Below are positions 55,358-64,000 of a stretch of DNA of 64,000 nucleotides, one piece after another (position 1 is the stretch's first letter; every line of letters starts with the position of its first letter). The translations under genes and the position numbers were made by a program. The notes beneath the pieces are model-generated. The model saw only the letters and a program-made list of their open reading frames with translations. It had not been told where the DNA came from and did not search any database. The DNA is taken from assembly GCF_000196115.1 (NCBI RefSeq), contig NC_005027.1, positions 5,080,001 to 5,144,000 on the forward strand. The letters are read 5' to 3'. This stretch comes from Rhodopirellula baltica SH 1 (GTDB taxonomy: Bacteria > Planctomycetota > Planctomycetia > Pirellulales > Pirellulaceae).

Positions 55358-57139
55358 TTAGCAAGAAGCCTTGTCTGCGGTCAACTCCCGCAAACCTTCG
55401 ATTCCGATTGGCGGGTCAAGTTGCCAGGGAATGATCACCGCTTGCTTCGCGTGCTGAGTGAATACCTCACGCAGGTAAGGCTCTTCGTTTTGTTGACGCC
55501 CAACCAGAATCCGATCCTTGACAACCAACGGACTAAGCGATTGATTGACCACCCAAGCAAACGGCTCGATCTCCGCTCGCCGCAAATCCTGTTGCAACCG
55601 CTGAGCTTCATGTACCGGGGTCGACTCGGGCAGCGTCACCACCAACACCCGCGTGAAATCTGAATCTCGCAAGCGTGGCAACAATTCCCGAACGCTTTCA
55701 GGCACCTCGTTGGTCTGCCGCGAAACTTCGCGATGATATGCAAGTGCCGAATCCAACAGGAGAATCGTGTGACCGGTGGGCGCGGTGTCGAGAACGACAA
55801 AGCCATCCTCGCCTTCCGCCACGGCATCGGCGAACGCTCGAAACACGGCGATCTCTTCCGTGCAGGGAGAACGAAGATCCTCTTCCAACAACGCTCGCCC
55901 TTGCTCATCCAAACCATCTCCCGCGGTCCGCAAGACTTCTTGTCGATAAGCCTCGGTCACTTCGGCGGGATCAATCCGACTGATTGTCAAACCGCTCAAC
56001 TCTTCAGCGGCCAAGGTCGCGCTCACGTGTGCGGCCGGATCGGTGGTCGACAAATGAACCTTCAAGCCGCGTTCGGCAAGTGCCACCGCAACCGCAGCAG
56101 CGATGGTTGTTTTACCGACGCCACCTTTGCCCATCGTCAGAATCACGCCGTGTTGCTGAGTCGCCAACTGATCGATCAAAGCGGATGCGGGCAATGCCTC
56201 CAAGATCGAAACGCGTTCTTCACCGGCAATCTCGTTCCTGGCCATCTCCCCGTTCGGTTCAGTTCTCCCGAGCAGACGTAGAGCGTCAATACCAACCAAG
56301 CCATGAGGTGCCAAAGGCACAACCGTGCGTTGCAGTTGAGCGAGCCCGCTGGGCATCGCCATCAACGCTTCTTTGCACCGTTGTTCCATCGCGTTGGCAA
56401 TCGGATCTGATTTGTCTCTTGCCTCGAAGGTTCCGTTGATCACCAAGGCTTGGTTTTCAACGCCGAGCTCCCTCAGTTCGTCGCTGGTTCGATCAGCCTC
56501 CCGAAGCGTGGACGCTTCCGGTCGAGTCACCAACACCAACGTTGTGCGAGATGAATCGCCAAGGGACTCCACCGTCGAATGGTAGATCGCTTGCTGCTTT
56601 TGCAAACCTGCCAGCGGTCCCAGACACGATGTTCCGGACGTGTTTTCATCCATGAATCCCGACCAAGCTGATGGCAACGTCAACAACCGCAACGTGTGTC
56701 CGGTCGGCGCGGTGTCAAAAACGATGTGATCAAAGTCTGCCGTCGCGTTTTCGTCGCCCAACAGTCTGGCGAATTCGTCGAAAGCAGCGATCTCCACCGT
56801 GCACGATCCCGAGAACTGTTCTTCCATGCTCTGAACAGCAGCCTCGGGCAAAACATCTCGATACGGCCCCACCATTCGCTCGCGATACTCCGCCGCCGCC
56901 TGCTCCGGATCAATGTTCATCGCCGAAAGGTTGTCCACCGCCGGAACGGATGTCGGCTTGTTACTGAGCGTCACGCCGAGGACTTCGTCCAAGTTTGACG
57001 CGGGGTCGGTCGACACGAGCAGAACGCGCCGGCCTCGATCCGCCAAACGAACCGCGGTGGCACAAGCCATGGACGTTTTGCCAACGCCTCCTTTGCCCGT
57101 GAAGAACAAATTGCGAGTGGGTGATTCGAGATAGTGCAT
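55358..57139 (-). CDS. arsA: Arsenite-translocating ATPase ArsA
   Basis: A 593-residue protein with two homologous ATPase halves. The first P-loop is GKGGVGKT (15-22) and the second GKGGVGKT (337-344), each followed by a DTAPTGHT signature (142-149 and the matching site in the second half). The three arsenite/antimonite-binding cysteines are present: C113 (GSCTVEIAAFDEF), C172 (GTSCLGPLAG) and C426 (SPCTEEIAVF). ArsA drives an arsenite channel (ArsB). No ArsB or Acr3 permease is in the window. It lies 62 bases after arsD. Confidence 0.95.
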   Translation of the reverse strand: MHYLESPTRNLFFTGKGGVGKTSMACATAVRLADRGRRVLLVSTDPASNLDEVLGVTLSNKPTSVPAVDNLSAMNIDPEQAAAEYRERMVGPYRDVLPEAAVQSMEEQFSGSCTVEIAAFDEFARLLGDENATADFDHIVFDTAPTGHTLRLLTLPSAWSGFMDENTSGTSCLGPLAGLQKQQAIYHSTVESLGDSSRTTLVLVTRPEASTLREADRTSDELRELGVENQALVINGTFEARDKSDPIANAMEQRCKEALMAMPSGLAQLQRTVVPLAPHGLVGIDALRLLGRTEPNGEMARNEIAGEERVSILEALPASALIDQLATQQHGVILTMGKGGVGKTTIAAAVAVALAERGLKVHLSTTDPAAHVSATLAAEELSGLTISRIDPAEVTEAYRQEVLRTAGDGLDEQGRALLEEDLRSPCTEEIAVFRAFADAVAEGEDGFVVLDTAPTGHTILLLDSALAYHREVSRQTNEVPESVRELLPRLRDSDFTRVLVVTLPESTPVHEAQRLQQDLRRAEIEPFAWVVNQSLSPLVVKDRILVGRQQNEEPYLREVFTQHAKQAVIIPWQLDPPIGIEGLRELTADKASC

Positions 57140-57201
57140 GACTGTGGACCGCTAAAAGAAGGAATTGATCGGCCATCGGTTCGATGGATCGTCAGACAAG
57201 A

Positions 57202-57570
57202 TCAGCAGCAACTCGAACCGCCGCAGCATCCACCATCCGCCGTTGGCAGCATGGGCTTCATTTGCGTCTTCGTTGCCGTCCACAACGCCAGATTCTCTCG
57301 CGAAGGATAGTCACTGCGACTGACGATTCGGCCATCAACCAGAACCAAAGGCAAACACTCGACACCTTCTTCGCTCAACATCTGCTGCACGGTCGCGTTG
57401 CCAGCAAACTCGGCTGGTTCCTGCGCTAAATTGAATCGATCAACACGATGACCTTGTTGTTTCAGCCAATCCAAATCGGCTGCGAACCTTGGCAACGTTT
57501 CATCCACCTGAGGCCCGCAAACGCCGGTGCTGCAACACATCGCTCGGTCATAAATTTGAACGTGACTCAT
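57202..57570 (-). CDS. arsD: Arsenic metallochaperone ArsD
   Basis: A 122-residue protein that hands arsenite to ArsA. The essential cysteines C12, C13 and C18 are in MCCSTGVCGP, exactly as in the R773 protein. The C-terminal cysteine pairs C115/C116 and C121/C122 (GCCGGSSCC) are also present. The middle is a thioredoxin-like fold (QVDETLPRFAADLDWL, ECLPLVLVDGRIV). A good ribosome site AGAGGAAG lies before the ATG. It precedes arsA on the same strand, giving a minimal arsD-arsA unit. Confidence 0.93.
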   Translation of the reverse strand: MSHVQIYDRAMCCSTGVCGPQVDETLPRFAADLDWLKQQGHRVDRFNLAQEPAEFAGNATVQQMLSEEGVECLPLVLVDGRIVSRSDYPSRENLALWTATKTQMKPMLPTADGGCCGGSSCC

Positions 57571-57686
57571 TGTTTCTTCCTCTGCAGATCGCCAATCGCC
57601 GCTAGACGATACAAATAGATAAATAGAAGGACGAAGGAACGGGCGAATCAGTCAACTCGCCCTTTCGTATCGCCGATCTACGATTA

Positions 57687-57715
57687 ACGATATCGGTCAT
57701 TCCCATGGTCGTCAA
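57687..57715 (-). promoter_or_regulatory. Candidate sigma-70 promoter for arsD-arsA
   Basis: Read on the minus strand, TTGACG (57710-57715) and TATCGT (57687-57692) are separated by 17 bases, an ideal spacing, about 117 bases before the arsD start. The -35 matches consensus at five of six positions and the -10 at four of six. No ArsR-type operator was recognised. Confidence 0.35.
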
Positions 57716-57782
57716 CACAAAAAGTGCCGCAACTTCTCGCGTGAATGCCTTCACCGGCATTTCCACCGACACGATCCGCCTC

Positions 57783-60662
57783 TCATTGATAGTCGAACAT
57801 CGCCGTCGCGGTCGTGTCGGAATCGCTGACGACACGTGCCCAGCAGGCAGAGAAACCAACCGGAAACTCGTGCCGGACCGTGCTTCCGACAGGCACAACC
57901 AATTCCTTCACCGGGATCCACCGACCTTCGCCGTCCAAGTCCACTTCCACGGTCATCGTTACCGGAGTCGTGTCGGTGTGCGACAGTGTCAGCACTTTCT
58001 TGTCGTAGCCCCGCATCAGATAGGCATCCGACGGTTTCCCCGCCCGGACGTCGGTGTTTTTCCAGGGGCCCCCGTGTCCGACCGGTTTGCCAAACTTCCA
58101 AAGGTCGTCCACTCCACCAAACCACAGTCCCATGCCTGATGCCGAATCACGAAACACATGCTCGCTCGCCGCTGCGTCTTGCTTGATACCACTCAGCACC
58201 AACAATCCGTTCCAGGAACAATAGTCCGAGATCCGCTTTCCATGACTCGACACCGGGCGGATCAAATTCCAAGCCGGCGGAGCACCATTGATCACCAATG
58301 GCACTTCATAAAACGTCCCATGAATATTCGCGATCGTGCGTTCTGACTCCACTTCTCGTAGCGCTCGAGGCCAACCCGATTCAAAGGGCTTGTCATAGAT
58401 CGCGTCGCCCTTGGGCAGTCGATAATTTCTTCCCTGATTTCGAACGATGACGGAAGCCTCATCCACCGTGAACTCCGGTTCCACTTGCAGCTTCTCGGCC
58501 AACTTTGAATCAAATTCATCCGACTCAAATTGGAAGCCGTCCTTTGTGAATTCAAATGCCTTTCCATCAGCCGTCAGCAACCGCAAATCACGACTGCGTT
58601 GAGCGGGATAGACCAATGCTTCAATGGCTTGCGAATCATCCACGTCGGCCAATCCAGCAAACAGTTCCTCGTGACGCTGCTGATTTGGATAGGCGGATGT
58701 TTGATGCAAGAACACCGTCGCCATGCAATCACGATCCGTTTTGAACCGTACCCAAACAGCTTCCAACTCTTCGGGAAGCAACTCCACCGCGCTGTCTCCA
58801 CCAGCCACCGAAAATTCGCGAAAATCAACCCACTCGTTCGTTCCATTGGGATCGATTTGCATGGTGAGCTGAACCGACGAATCTGCAGGCACTGCGAATT
58901 TCTTGGATTGCCGCGAAGCTTGCGGTTCGTTCAACGTCGCTCCTTCACCTCGAATCGTTTTCACCGTCGCGTTGCCTTCGACGAACGCAGTGTGCGGCAT
59001 CCCAAACGATCCGGGTGTGTGCTCGGTTTCATTCGCAGGAATGGAGATTTTCCCTGCTGGGAACGAACGTTTGTAAACGCGATCATGGTGCCCGTTGCCC
59101 CACCGGACTTCCATCTGCGTCAACTGCCATTCCGATGACATGGGCGGGTCACCTCGATGATCCACGGCCAAGTAAACCGTGACGGGCTGATCGACTTCAA
59201 AGGCATATCCTTTTGCCGGCCGAGTCCAGTTGCCACGTCGCACCGTGACGTTCGGAAGCACGCTTAGCTTCTCGGGCATCGATGTGATCGCTTGCTGATC
59301 CGTCGCTCGCAAGGCGACCACCGGCTTCGATTTCAACTGGCCAACCGCCAGATACAACGTTCGCGTTTGAAAACCGTCGACGAGGAATGGATCCGACCAC
59401 TGATCCGCGTTCACTTCATCATCAATCCAGGGGCCACCGTAAGCTGACGCGGGCCCCCAAGTCTTCAGATCCTGGTAGTCACCAAACCACAAATTGCTCT
59501 GTGGTTGGCCCGCCAAGGGATTGCCTTGAACACTGGTTTCATCCGTTGCCAGCACCAACCGATCGTTCCAAGCACAAAAATCAGGAACGTAGCGGAGATG
59601 GCTTCCGATGGGGCGCAAGCCTTTGGAATTGGTCGCCGAAAACCCCTTCGGAAAATCAAAGAACATGCCGTGCATGTCCATCATCCAACGTCCGTCTGTG
59701 ATCTCGCGGATTCGCGGCCATTCGGTGTACCAACCATGACTGGCATCATTGCAATAGGCAGCCTTGGGCAGCAGATAAGTGTGCCACGTTCCGTTCTCCA
59801 ACAACTTCAAACGAACGCTCCGTCGATCCCAGCCCATCGACCAAATCGGCTCATTTCCATCACTGCCGCCCGTGATGCCCTTGGGGCCAGTGACTTCGGT
59901 GTATTGCCGACGCTCAACGATCCGCCATGTCTCGCCATCCCACTCCGCCAACACCCCACGCTCTTCTTCGTCCGTGGCTTCGCCACCAACCAAAACATCT
60001 TTGTAATCACCAACGTGCAATTCCCCGTTGTTGGAAATCACCAAACGTCCTTGCGAGGTGTAGCCGCCCTTTCCATGCCAACCCGGAACGGGCTTTTTGA
60101 ACAACCGCTTGACCTCCAACGAATGCACGTTGGCCTCCCAAATGGATCCCTCCATGTCGATGTAGTACACCATGTTCTCGGGATCTTTCAGATGCCGCGT
60201 GATCGCCGTCACTCGCATTGGCATGTCGCCGGGAGAAATGGTTCGCACCTTGCCTTTGGCATCGATCAAGTGGTGCCCAATCAGCAACTGCTGCGACTCT
60301 TCGTGAATCATCCGCCCCGCTGGTGTTCCACCGACGCTTTCGGGATGCACATTCAGGGGCTTGGTCAGATCCGATTCGACGGAGAACAATTTGTGTTCGC
60401 TGCCGCGCGGCATGTGAGGCGCGTAATTGACCATCCAAAGCCTCCCGGCCCACGGCACAATCGCTCCGATCCCACACTCATTGTGTCCCGACTTCAGATG
60501 CGCCCCGTTTTGGCTGTAGATGCCATACGTCGTCAGGTGCGGCCGAACGCCACTGATGACCAGATCCGTCCGAATCGGTGGCTGCTGGCCGCCAGCAAAC
60601 TTTGCATTCGTGACGATCAACAAGAACCAACAGCATAAAATGAGACGCCGCAGAGATTGCAT
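57783..60662 (-). CDS. Large secreted protein with an internal tandem duplication
   Basis: A 959-residue protein starting at ATG 60662, which begins a signal peptide (MQSLRRLILCCWFLLIVTNA, cleavage near FAGGQQ). The N-terminal 290 residues look like a beta-propeller (repeated short strands such as GRLWMVNYAP, NMVYYIDMEGSIWEAN, GRLVISNNGELHVGDYKD). A unit is then repeated. Residues about 300-445 and 749-897 share WPR-R-E, HG-F, a -RP-SH- pair, D-C-WN--LVL, LWFG and GGPW. The tail (to 959) repeats a segment ending near V-F-L-H-Q. No catalytic motif was recognised. It is divergent from the sigma factor gene, sharing a 197-base promoter region. Confidence 0.7.
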   Translation of the reverse strand: MQSLRRLILCCWFLLIVTNAKFAGGQQPPIRTDLVISGVRPHLTTYGIYSQNGAHLKSGHNECGIGAIVPWAGRLWMVNYAPHMPRGSEHKLFSVESDLTKPLNVHPESVGGTPAGRMIHEESQQLLIGHHLIDAKGKVRTISPGDMPMRVTAITRHLKDPENMVYYIDMEGSIWEANVHSLEVKRLFKKPVPGWHGKGGYTSQGRLVISNNGELHVGDYKDVLVGGEATDEEERGVLAEWDGETWRIVERRQYTEVTGPKGITGGSDGNEPIWSMGWDRRSVRLKLLENGTWHTYLLPKAAYCNDASHGWYTEWPRIREITDGRWMMDMHGMFFDFPKGFSATNSKGLRPIGSHLRYVPDFCAWNDRLVLATDETSVQGNPLAGQPQSNLWFGDYQDLKTWGPASAYGGPWIDDEVNADQWSDPFLVDGFQTRTLYLAVGQLKSKPVVALRATDQQAITSMPEKLSVLPNVTVRRGNWTRPAKGYAFEVDQPVTVYLAVDHRGDPPMSSEWQLTQMEVRWGNGHHDRVYKRSFPAGKISIPANETEHTPGSFGMPHTAFVEGNATVKTIRGEGATLNEPQASRQSKKFAVPADSSVQLTMQIDPNGTNEWVDFREFSVAGGDSAVELLPEELEAVWVRFKTDRDCMATVFLHQTSAYPNQQRHEELFAGLADVDDSQAIEALVYPAQRSRDLRLLTADGKAFEFTKDGFQFESDEFDSKLAEKLQVEPEFTVDEASVIVRNQGRNYRLPKGDAIYDKPFESGWPRALREVESERTIANIHGTFYEVPLVINGAPPAWNLIRPVSSHGKRISDYCSWNGLLVLSGIKQDAAASEHVFRDSASGMGLWFGGVDDLWKFGKPVGHGGPWKNTDVRAGKPSDAYLMRGYDKKVLTLSHTDTTPVTMTVEVDLDGEGRWIPVKELVVPVGSTVRHEFPVGFSACWARVVSDSDTTATAMFDYQ

Positions 60663-60859
60663 GGGGGAACCCAAAGGGTTTCGGTGTGAGAATCGTTCCA
60701 AGGTGGCTGAACTGCCTTGAAATAGCGGAACACGGAAACATTGGACATGAATTATCGACCATTTTGAGATTGCCCCCACATTTTTGTCCAAAAAGGCGTC
60801 CCATCGGCTGTCTTCTTTTGCATGACAAGACACCGTCCGAACCGCGATTGATCAACGGC

Positions 60860-61429
60860 ATGAACCCATCTCACGAAACTCCCGAACACGATGCATCGAT
60901 CACCGGTCCCATCGATCACACCGAAGAGTTTGTGCGGTTGCTCGGGCAAACCCGTCGTCATCGGTTTGCCTACCTGATGAGCCTGATGAATGACCGCAAC
61001 GATGTGGAGGAGGTCTTGCAAGAGACCGATTTGGTTCTGTGGCGAAAATTCGATGACTTCGAATGGGGCACCAATTTCACCGCGTGGTCCTGTCGCGTCG
61101 CATTCAATCAAATGAGAGCGTGGCGGCAAAAGCAACAACGCAGCCGTCTGCAATTTTCAGATGAGTTCTTGACCGCGGTGGCAACCCAACTGGACACACA
61201 AACGGACCGCTACGATCAACGTCTCGAAAATCTCCGTGCCTGTGTCAGATCGTTGCCCGAGCGACACCGGCAACTGATCGACCAGCGGTACACCGAGGGT
61301 GAAAAGATCGAATCCATCGCCACTCGCACCGGCCGATCCCTCGATGCCGTTTATCGCATGCTCAGTCGCATTCGGGATTCGTTGCGAGACTGTGTGACTC
61401 GAAAAATGAACGCAGGAGTGACGTCATGA
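60860..61429 (+). CDS. ECF-type sigma factor (Rhodopirellula/Verrucomicrobium family)
   Basis: A 189-residue sigma factor starting at ATG 60860. Region 2 is RRHRFAYLMSLMNDRNDVEEVLQETDLVLWRKF, and the adjacent FTAWSCRVAFNQMRAWR fits the -10 recognition end. Region 4 is LRACVRSLPERHRQLI with a helix-turn-helix (EKIESIATRTGRSLDAVYRMLSRIR). Its style matches the planctomycete sigma-70 subfamily TIGR02989. It is translationally coupled by ATGA overlap to a FecR-like protein that is probably its regulator. The divergent secreted protein is a candidate target. Confidence 0.92.
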   Translation: MNPSHETPEHDASITGPIDHTEEFVRLLGQTRRHRFAYLMSLMNDRNDVEEVLQETDLVLWRKFDDFEWGTNFTAWSCRVAFNQMRAWRQKQQRSRLQFSDEFLTAVATQLDTQTDRYDQRLENLRACVRSLPERHRQLIDQRYTEGEKIESIATRTGRSLDAVYRMLSRIRDSLRDCVTRKMNAGVTS

Positions 61430-62799
61430 CCAACGTCGAAAAACGCTACCTCGAGTTACGAGACGCTGCTTTGGATGGCCGCGCAACCCAAGCAGAAATT
61501 CAAGAACTCGAATCCATCGCGATGGCTTCTCCAGAAAGAATCCGAGACTTCGCCGAAGCCGCGGGTTTGCATGGCGACCTGTGCTTGCTGGGCATCGAAG
61601 CTCGTGATCAACGGCCAGCCGAGAAGTTGGAGACTCGCGAAAAATCAAAGCTTGGACCGTGGCAACTCATTCCGTGGGCCATCGGATTGGCCGCATCCAT
61701 TCTTTTGATCGTGACGTTTTGGAATCGCAATCCAAGCGAGTCACCATCCACCGAAACGTTCGCGGTGCTCGAACAAACTGTCGAGTGTTTGTGGCAGACC
61801 TCGACCATGCCGCTCGCCGAAGGACAACGACTGGGCACCGGACGCTTGCGGTTGGCCAGCGGATTCGCCTCCTTGCGTTTTGACAATCAAACGCAGTTGA
61901 ACTTGGAAGGTCCTGCGGAGCTGCAGATTTTGGATCCAATGCACTGCCGCCTTGTCAGCGGGACCGCTGTGATCACCGTTCGCGATGGCTTGCGAGGCTT
62001 TGTCGTCGACACCCCCAACGGCCGCCTGATTGATCAAGGGACCAGCTTTGGTGTGTCTGTGAAATCCGGTGGAGCGTCGGTGGTCGAGGTGTTCGATGGA
62101 CAAGTCGACATCGAAGTGGCCGCAACGGGAGAAACCCGCAGCATGACCGAACAAACATCCGCTTGGTTGCTGCCTCAGCAAATTGTGGCCGCTAGCGAAT
62201 ACCGAGTGCCGCTCGAACAGAACTCCGGACAACTCACCCAAATCATCGCGGCGCAAGGGAACGGTGGAGACATCTGGGTCCAAAGGAATCCCAACATCCG
62301 CAAGGGGCCCGAGGACCTGCTGCTGGTCAAGAAATCCAGCGAACAAATCGGATTCGATCGCCAAATCCGCTTGCGTTTTGACCTGCGAAACCTCTCCGAG
62401 CAACCGATCCAGCGAACCTCGTTGCAACTGACCGCCGTCCCGTCCGGGATCGGTTTCGCTTCCAGAACCCCGGACGCCACCTTCTCAATTTACGGACGCC
62501 CCATTCCTCCTGGAACCGCTCGACTCTCACTCGAATCAACCCAGTGGCTGGATCTGCAAACCGAAACGGCTGATTGGTCGTTGCTGGATCGATTTGTGAT
62601 CCCCAAGGGGATTCAATCGGGGGCCCACAACATCGAGTCCACTCGACTCGATGAACTTTTGAACCAACACCGCAATGGAGTCATCGAGTTGGTGATCATA
62701 CGGGACACACCTGAAACCATGGGCGGCGGTTTGGTCCATGCGTTTGCCAGTTCGCGACATGAATCCATCCCCGGTCCTACTCTGCGTGTTTGGCAGTGA
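61426..62799 (+). CDS. FecR-like sigma regulator with a C-terminal carbohydrate-binding-like domain
   Basis: A 457-residue protein overlapping the sigma gene by 4 bases. A cytoplasmic N-terminal part (about 1-76) could hold the sigma factor, followed by one transmembrane helix (81-99). An extracytoplasmic FecR-like domain spans about 140-235 (LRFDNQTQLNLEGPAEL, LVSGTAVITV, VVDTPNGRLIDQGTSFGV, VEVFDGQVDI). The C-terminal 180 residues (about 275-457) resemble the DNRLRE/CBM96 beta domain: RLRFDL, LQLTAVP, WLDLQTETADWSLL, VHAFASSRHE, P-T-L-R-V. This suggests sensing of an extracellular ligand, perhaps a polysaccharide. Confidence 0.82.
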   Translation: MTNVEKRYLELRDAALDGRATQAEIQELESIAMASPERIRDFAEAAGLHGDLCLLGIEARDQRPAEKLETREKSKLGPWQLIPWAIGLAASILLIVTFWNRNPSESPSTETFAVLEQTVECLWQTSTMPLAEGQRLGTGRLRLASGFASLRFDNQTQLNLEGPAELQILDPMHCRLVSGTAVITVRDGLRGFVVDTPNGRLIDQGTSFGVSVKSGGASVVEVFDGQVDIEVAATGETRSMTEQTSAWLLPQQIVAASEYRVPLEQNSGQLTQIIAAQGNGGDIWVQRNPNIRKGPEDLLLVKKSSEQIGFDRQIRLRFDLRNLSEQPIQRTSLQLTAVPSGIGFASRTPDATFSIYGRPIPPGTARLSLESTQWLDLQTETADWSLLDRFVIPKGIQSGAHNIESTRLDELLNQHRNGVIELVIIRDTPETMGGGLVHAFASSRHESIPGPTLRVWQ

Positions 62800-62811
62800 A
62801 GGCCGCGTCGT

Positions 62812-63795
62812 TCAGCGTGAATGCACGTGCTGGCCAAGGAACCGTCGCATGTGATTCGCGATCACCTCACCATCTTCTTCCAATGCGAAGTGTCCGGTGT
62901 CGAGCAAGTGCAACTCCGCGTTTTTCAAATCGCGTTGATAGGGGTATGCACCTTCAGCAGGGAAGATCGCATCGTTCTTTCCCCACACGATCAATGTCGG
63001 CGGTTGATGCTTGCGAAGGTAAGCTTGCCACTGGGGATACAACGCTGGATTGCTGCCATAGCTGTGGAACAACTCGAGTTGAATCTCATCGTTCCCAGGA
63101 CGATCGAGCAGTGGCTGCACATGTCCCCAGTTGTCCGGACTGATCGTCGCGGCGTTGCGAACGCCGTTGGTGAATTGCCACTTGGTCGCATCCAGCGTCA
63201 ACATCGAACGAAGCGCGTCCCGGTTCTCAGATGACCGTTCATTCCAAAACGCTTTCACGGGCACCCAAAACTGGTTGTCGATGCCTTCTTCGTAGGCGTT
63301 TCCGTTCTGAATGATCAGCGTTTGAACTCGTTCAGGATGTGCCGTCGCCAAGCGGAATCCGATCGGGGCGCCGTAGTCCATCACGTACAGCGAGTATTGG
63401 TCCAGCTTCAGTCTTTCAGTGAAAACCTGAATCTCACGAGCCAGGTTATCAAACGAGTACTCAAACTCGTCGACCGACGGAGCCGAACTGAACCCGAACC
63501 CGGGATAGTCCGGTGCGACCACGTGATAGCGATCCGCCAAAGCAGGAATCAAATTTCGAAACATGTGGGAAGAAGTCGGAAACCCGTGCAACAGCAACAA
63601 TGTCGGTGCATCTTTCGGCCCCGCTTCCCGGTAAAAGATCTCCAGGTCATCGATCTGGATCGTGCGATGCATGACCTGTGAATCAGCAGTGACATGCCCG
63701 CGGTCATCTGCGCGGGCGGTCTTTGTGATGGGTCCAACGAAAGCCACAGCAATGGCAGCTCCGATGACCAACTGGGTGATTGATTGAGTTTTCAT
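62812..63795 (-). CDS. Exported alpha/beta hydrolase, haloalkane dehalogenase/epoxide hydrolase type
   Basis: A 327-residue protein with a signal peptide (about 1-29). The nucleophile is an aspartate, D140 in VMDYGAPIG. Such an Asp nucleophile is characteristic of haloalkane dehalogenases and epoxide hydrolases rather than of esterases. D275 (GKNDAIFP) and H302 (DTGHFALEE) complete the triad, and LHGFPTSS (69-76) forms the oxyanion loop. Whether it acts on haloalkanes, epoxides or fluoroacetate-type compounds cannot be decided from these motifs. It is convergent with the FecR gene, 12 bases apart. Confidence 0.85.
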   Translation of the reverse strand: MKTQSITQLVIGAAIAVAFVGPITKTARADDRGHVTADSQVMHRTIQIDDLEIFYREAGPKDAPTLLLLHGFPTSSHMFRNLIPALADRYHVVAPDYPGFGFSSAPSVDEFEYSFDNLAREIQVFTERLKLDQYSLYVMDYGAPIGFRLATAHPERVQTLIIQNGNAYEEGIDNQFWVPVKAFWNERSSENRDALRSMLTLDATKWQFTNGVRNAATISPDNWGHVQPLLDRPGNDEIQLELFHSYGSNPALYPQWQAYLRKHQPPTLIVWGKNDAIFPAEGAYPYQRDLKNAELHLLDTGHFALEEDGEVIANHMRRFLGQHVHSR

Positions 63796-63852
63796 AGTTC
63801 GATATTTCGAGTTGGTTGGTTAATGGGATGTTCAATCGTCTGCTACGCCGCC

Positions 63853-63888
63853 AAAACGCCCTCGCGGAAGCGGAGTTCACGCGAGGGC
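63853..63888 (-). terminator. Rho-independent terminator, minus strand
   Basis: On the minus strand a 9-bp perfect stem GCCCTCGCG/CGCGAGGGC (63880-63888 with 63858-63866), with a 13-base loop, is followed by GTTTT. It begins 15 bases past the stop of the truncated gene at the right edge and should end its transcript. Confidence 0.8.
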
Positions 63889-63903
63889 AAGTGATCGGCC
63901 GCT

Positions 63904-64000
63904 TCATTTCACGAGCTCTTGCAAGCCAGGGTCGTCCAATGGTCGGGCACCCAACGGCCAATGAAACTTTCGCTCCGAGACATCGATCGCATGGTCGTTG
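63904..64000 (-). CDS. 3' end of an unidentified gene, truncated by the window edge
   Basis: On the minus strand, 32 codons up to the TGA at 63904-63906 are open and read like a normal protein C-terminus ([18 protein letters not shown], then [13 protein letters not shown]). A strong terminator follows directly, which supports a real gene. The bulk of the protein lies to the right of the window, so no family is offered. Confidence 0.5.
   Translation of the reverse strand, partial: NDHAIDVSERKFHWPLGARPLDDPGLQELVK

Noticed and set aside
57602-57898. Possible ArsR-type regulator upstream of arsD (98 codons, minus strand).
   Set aside because: It runs into the 959-residue protein gene, has no helix-turn-helix or metal-binding cysteine pattern, and its sequence looks like a shadow frame.
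1-64000. tRNA, rRNA, riboswitch or prophage genes.
   Set aside because: No cloverleaf, ribosomal RNA motif, riboswitch core or phage structural gene was recognised by eye; a covariance-model scan would be needed to exclude small RNAs.

Overview
The window reads as chromosomal DNA of a marine planctomycete, most likely Rhodopirellula or a close relative. This is inferred from gene content, not from a marker gene. The pointers are a planctomycete-type cytochrome c domain fused to a DUF2231-like membrane part, a DUF1559 protein, three sulfatase genes carrying four sulfatase domains, SHD1 domains, a sigma factor of the Rhodopirellula/Verrucomicrobium type coupled to a FecR-like protein, and moderate GC. 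No rRNA, tRNA, CRISPR array, prophage or full-length insertion sequence was seen.

Layout. 1-5.0 kb: 3' part of an AAA ATPase, a cytochrome c/DUF2231 membrane protein, and polyphosphate kinase overlapping it. 5.0-12.4 kb: a tightly overlapping run (small membrane protein, large membrane-anchored protein, ABC ATPase, RlmK-like methyltransferase), then a DUF1559 gene on the other strand and an ABC-2 permease. 12.4-18.5 kb: a YdhS-like flavoprotein divergent from a MarR regulator with a perfect 16-bp palindrome between them, a YeiH-type transporter, an acetyltransferase and a pirin. 19.1-20.7 kb: sulfatase 1. 21.0-27.4 kb: a seven-gene MoxR-DUF58-DUF4381-BatA-BatB-BatC-BatD operon with every junction overlapping or close. 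27.4-34.3 kb: two porin-like genes flanking a three-gene cluster of secreted proteins (SnoaL-like, Gly/Arg-Pro-rich, SHD1). 34.7-37.8 kb: DUF3302 protein, small protein, HlyD-type adaptor and an unknown exported protein. 38.3-43.2 kb: sulfatase 2, cardiolipin synthase and an amino-acid permease. 43.3-50.0 kb: potassium channel, RND adaptor and pump, AI-2E family transporter. 50.2-54.4 kb: esterase and a giant sulfatase-VHL-sulfatase protein. 54.6-57.6 kb: arsD-arsA-phyH. 57.8-62.8 kb: a 959-residue secreted protein with an internal duplication, divergent from a sigma/FecR pair. 62.8-64.0 kb: an alpha/beta hydrolase and the 3' end of another gene.

The most distinctive non-coding content is a 116-bp element present twice in opposite orientation (18216-18331 and 37874-37989). 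The copies differ at one base, have 15-bp terminal inverted repeats, and each is flanked by its own 4-bp direct repeat (CTAA, ATAG). They behave like a recently active non-autonomous transposable element (MITE). One copy interrupts an older palindromic repeat. The other sits at the stop codon of a small gene.

Themes are envelope biology (porins, efflux, Bat-type envelope genes, secreted repeat proteins), sulfated-polysaccharide use (four sulfatase domains, no sulfatase-maturing enzyme in view) and stress or metal handling (arsenite ATPase, polyphosphate kinase).
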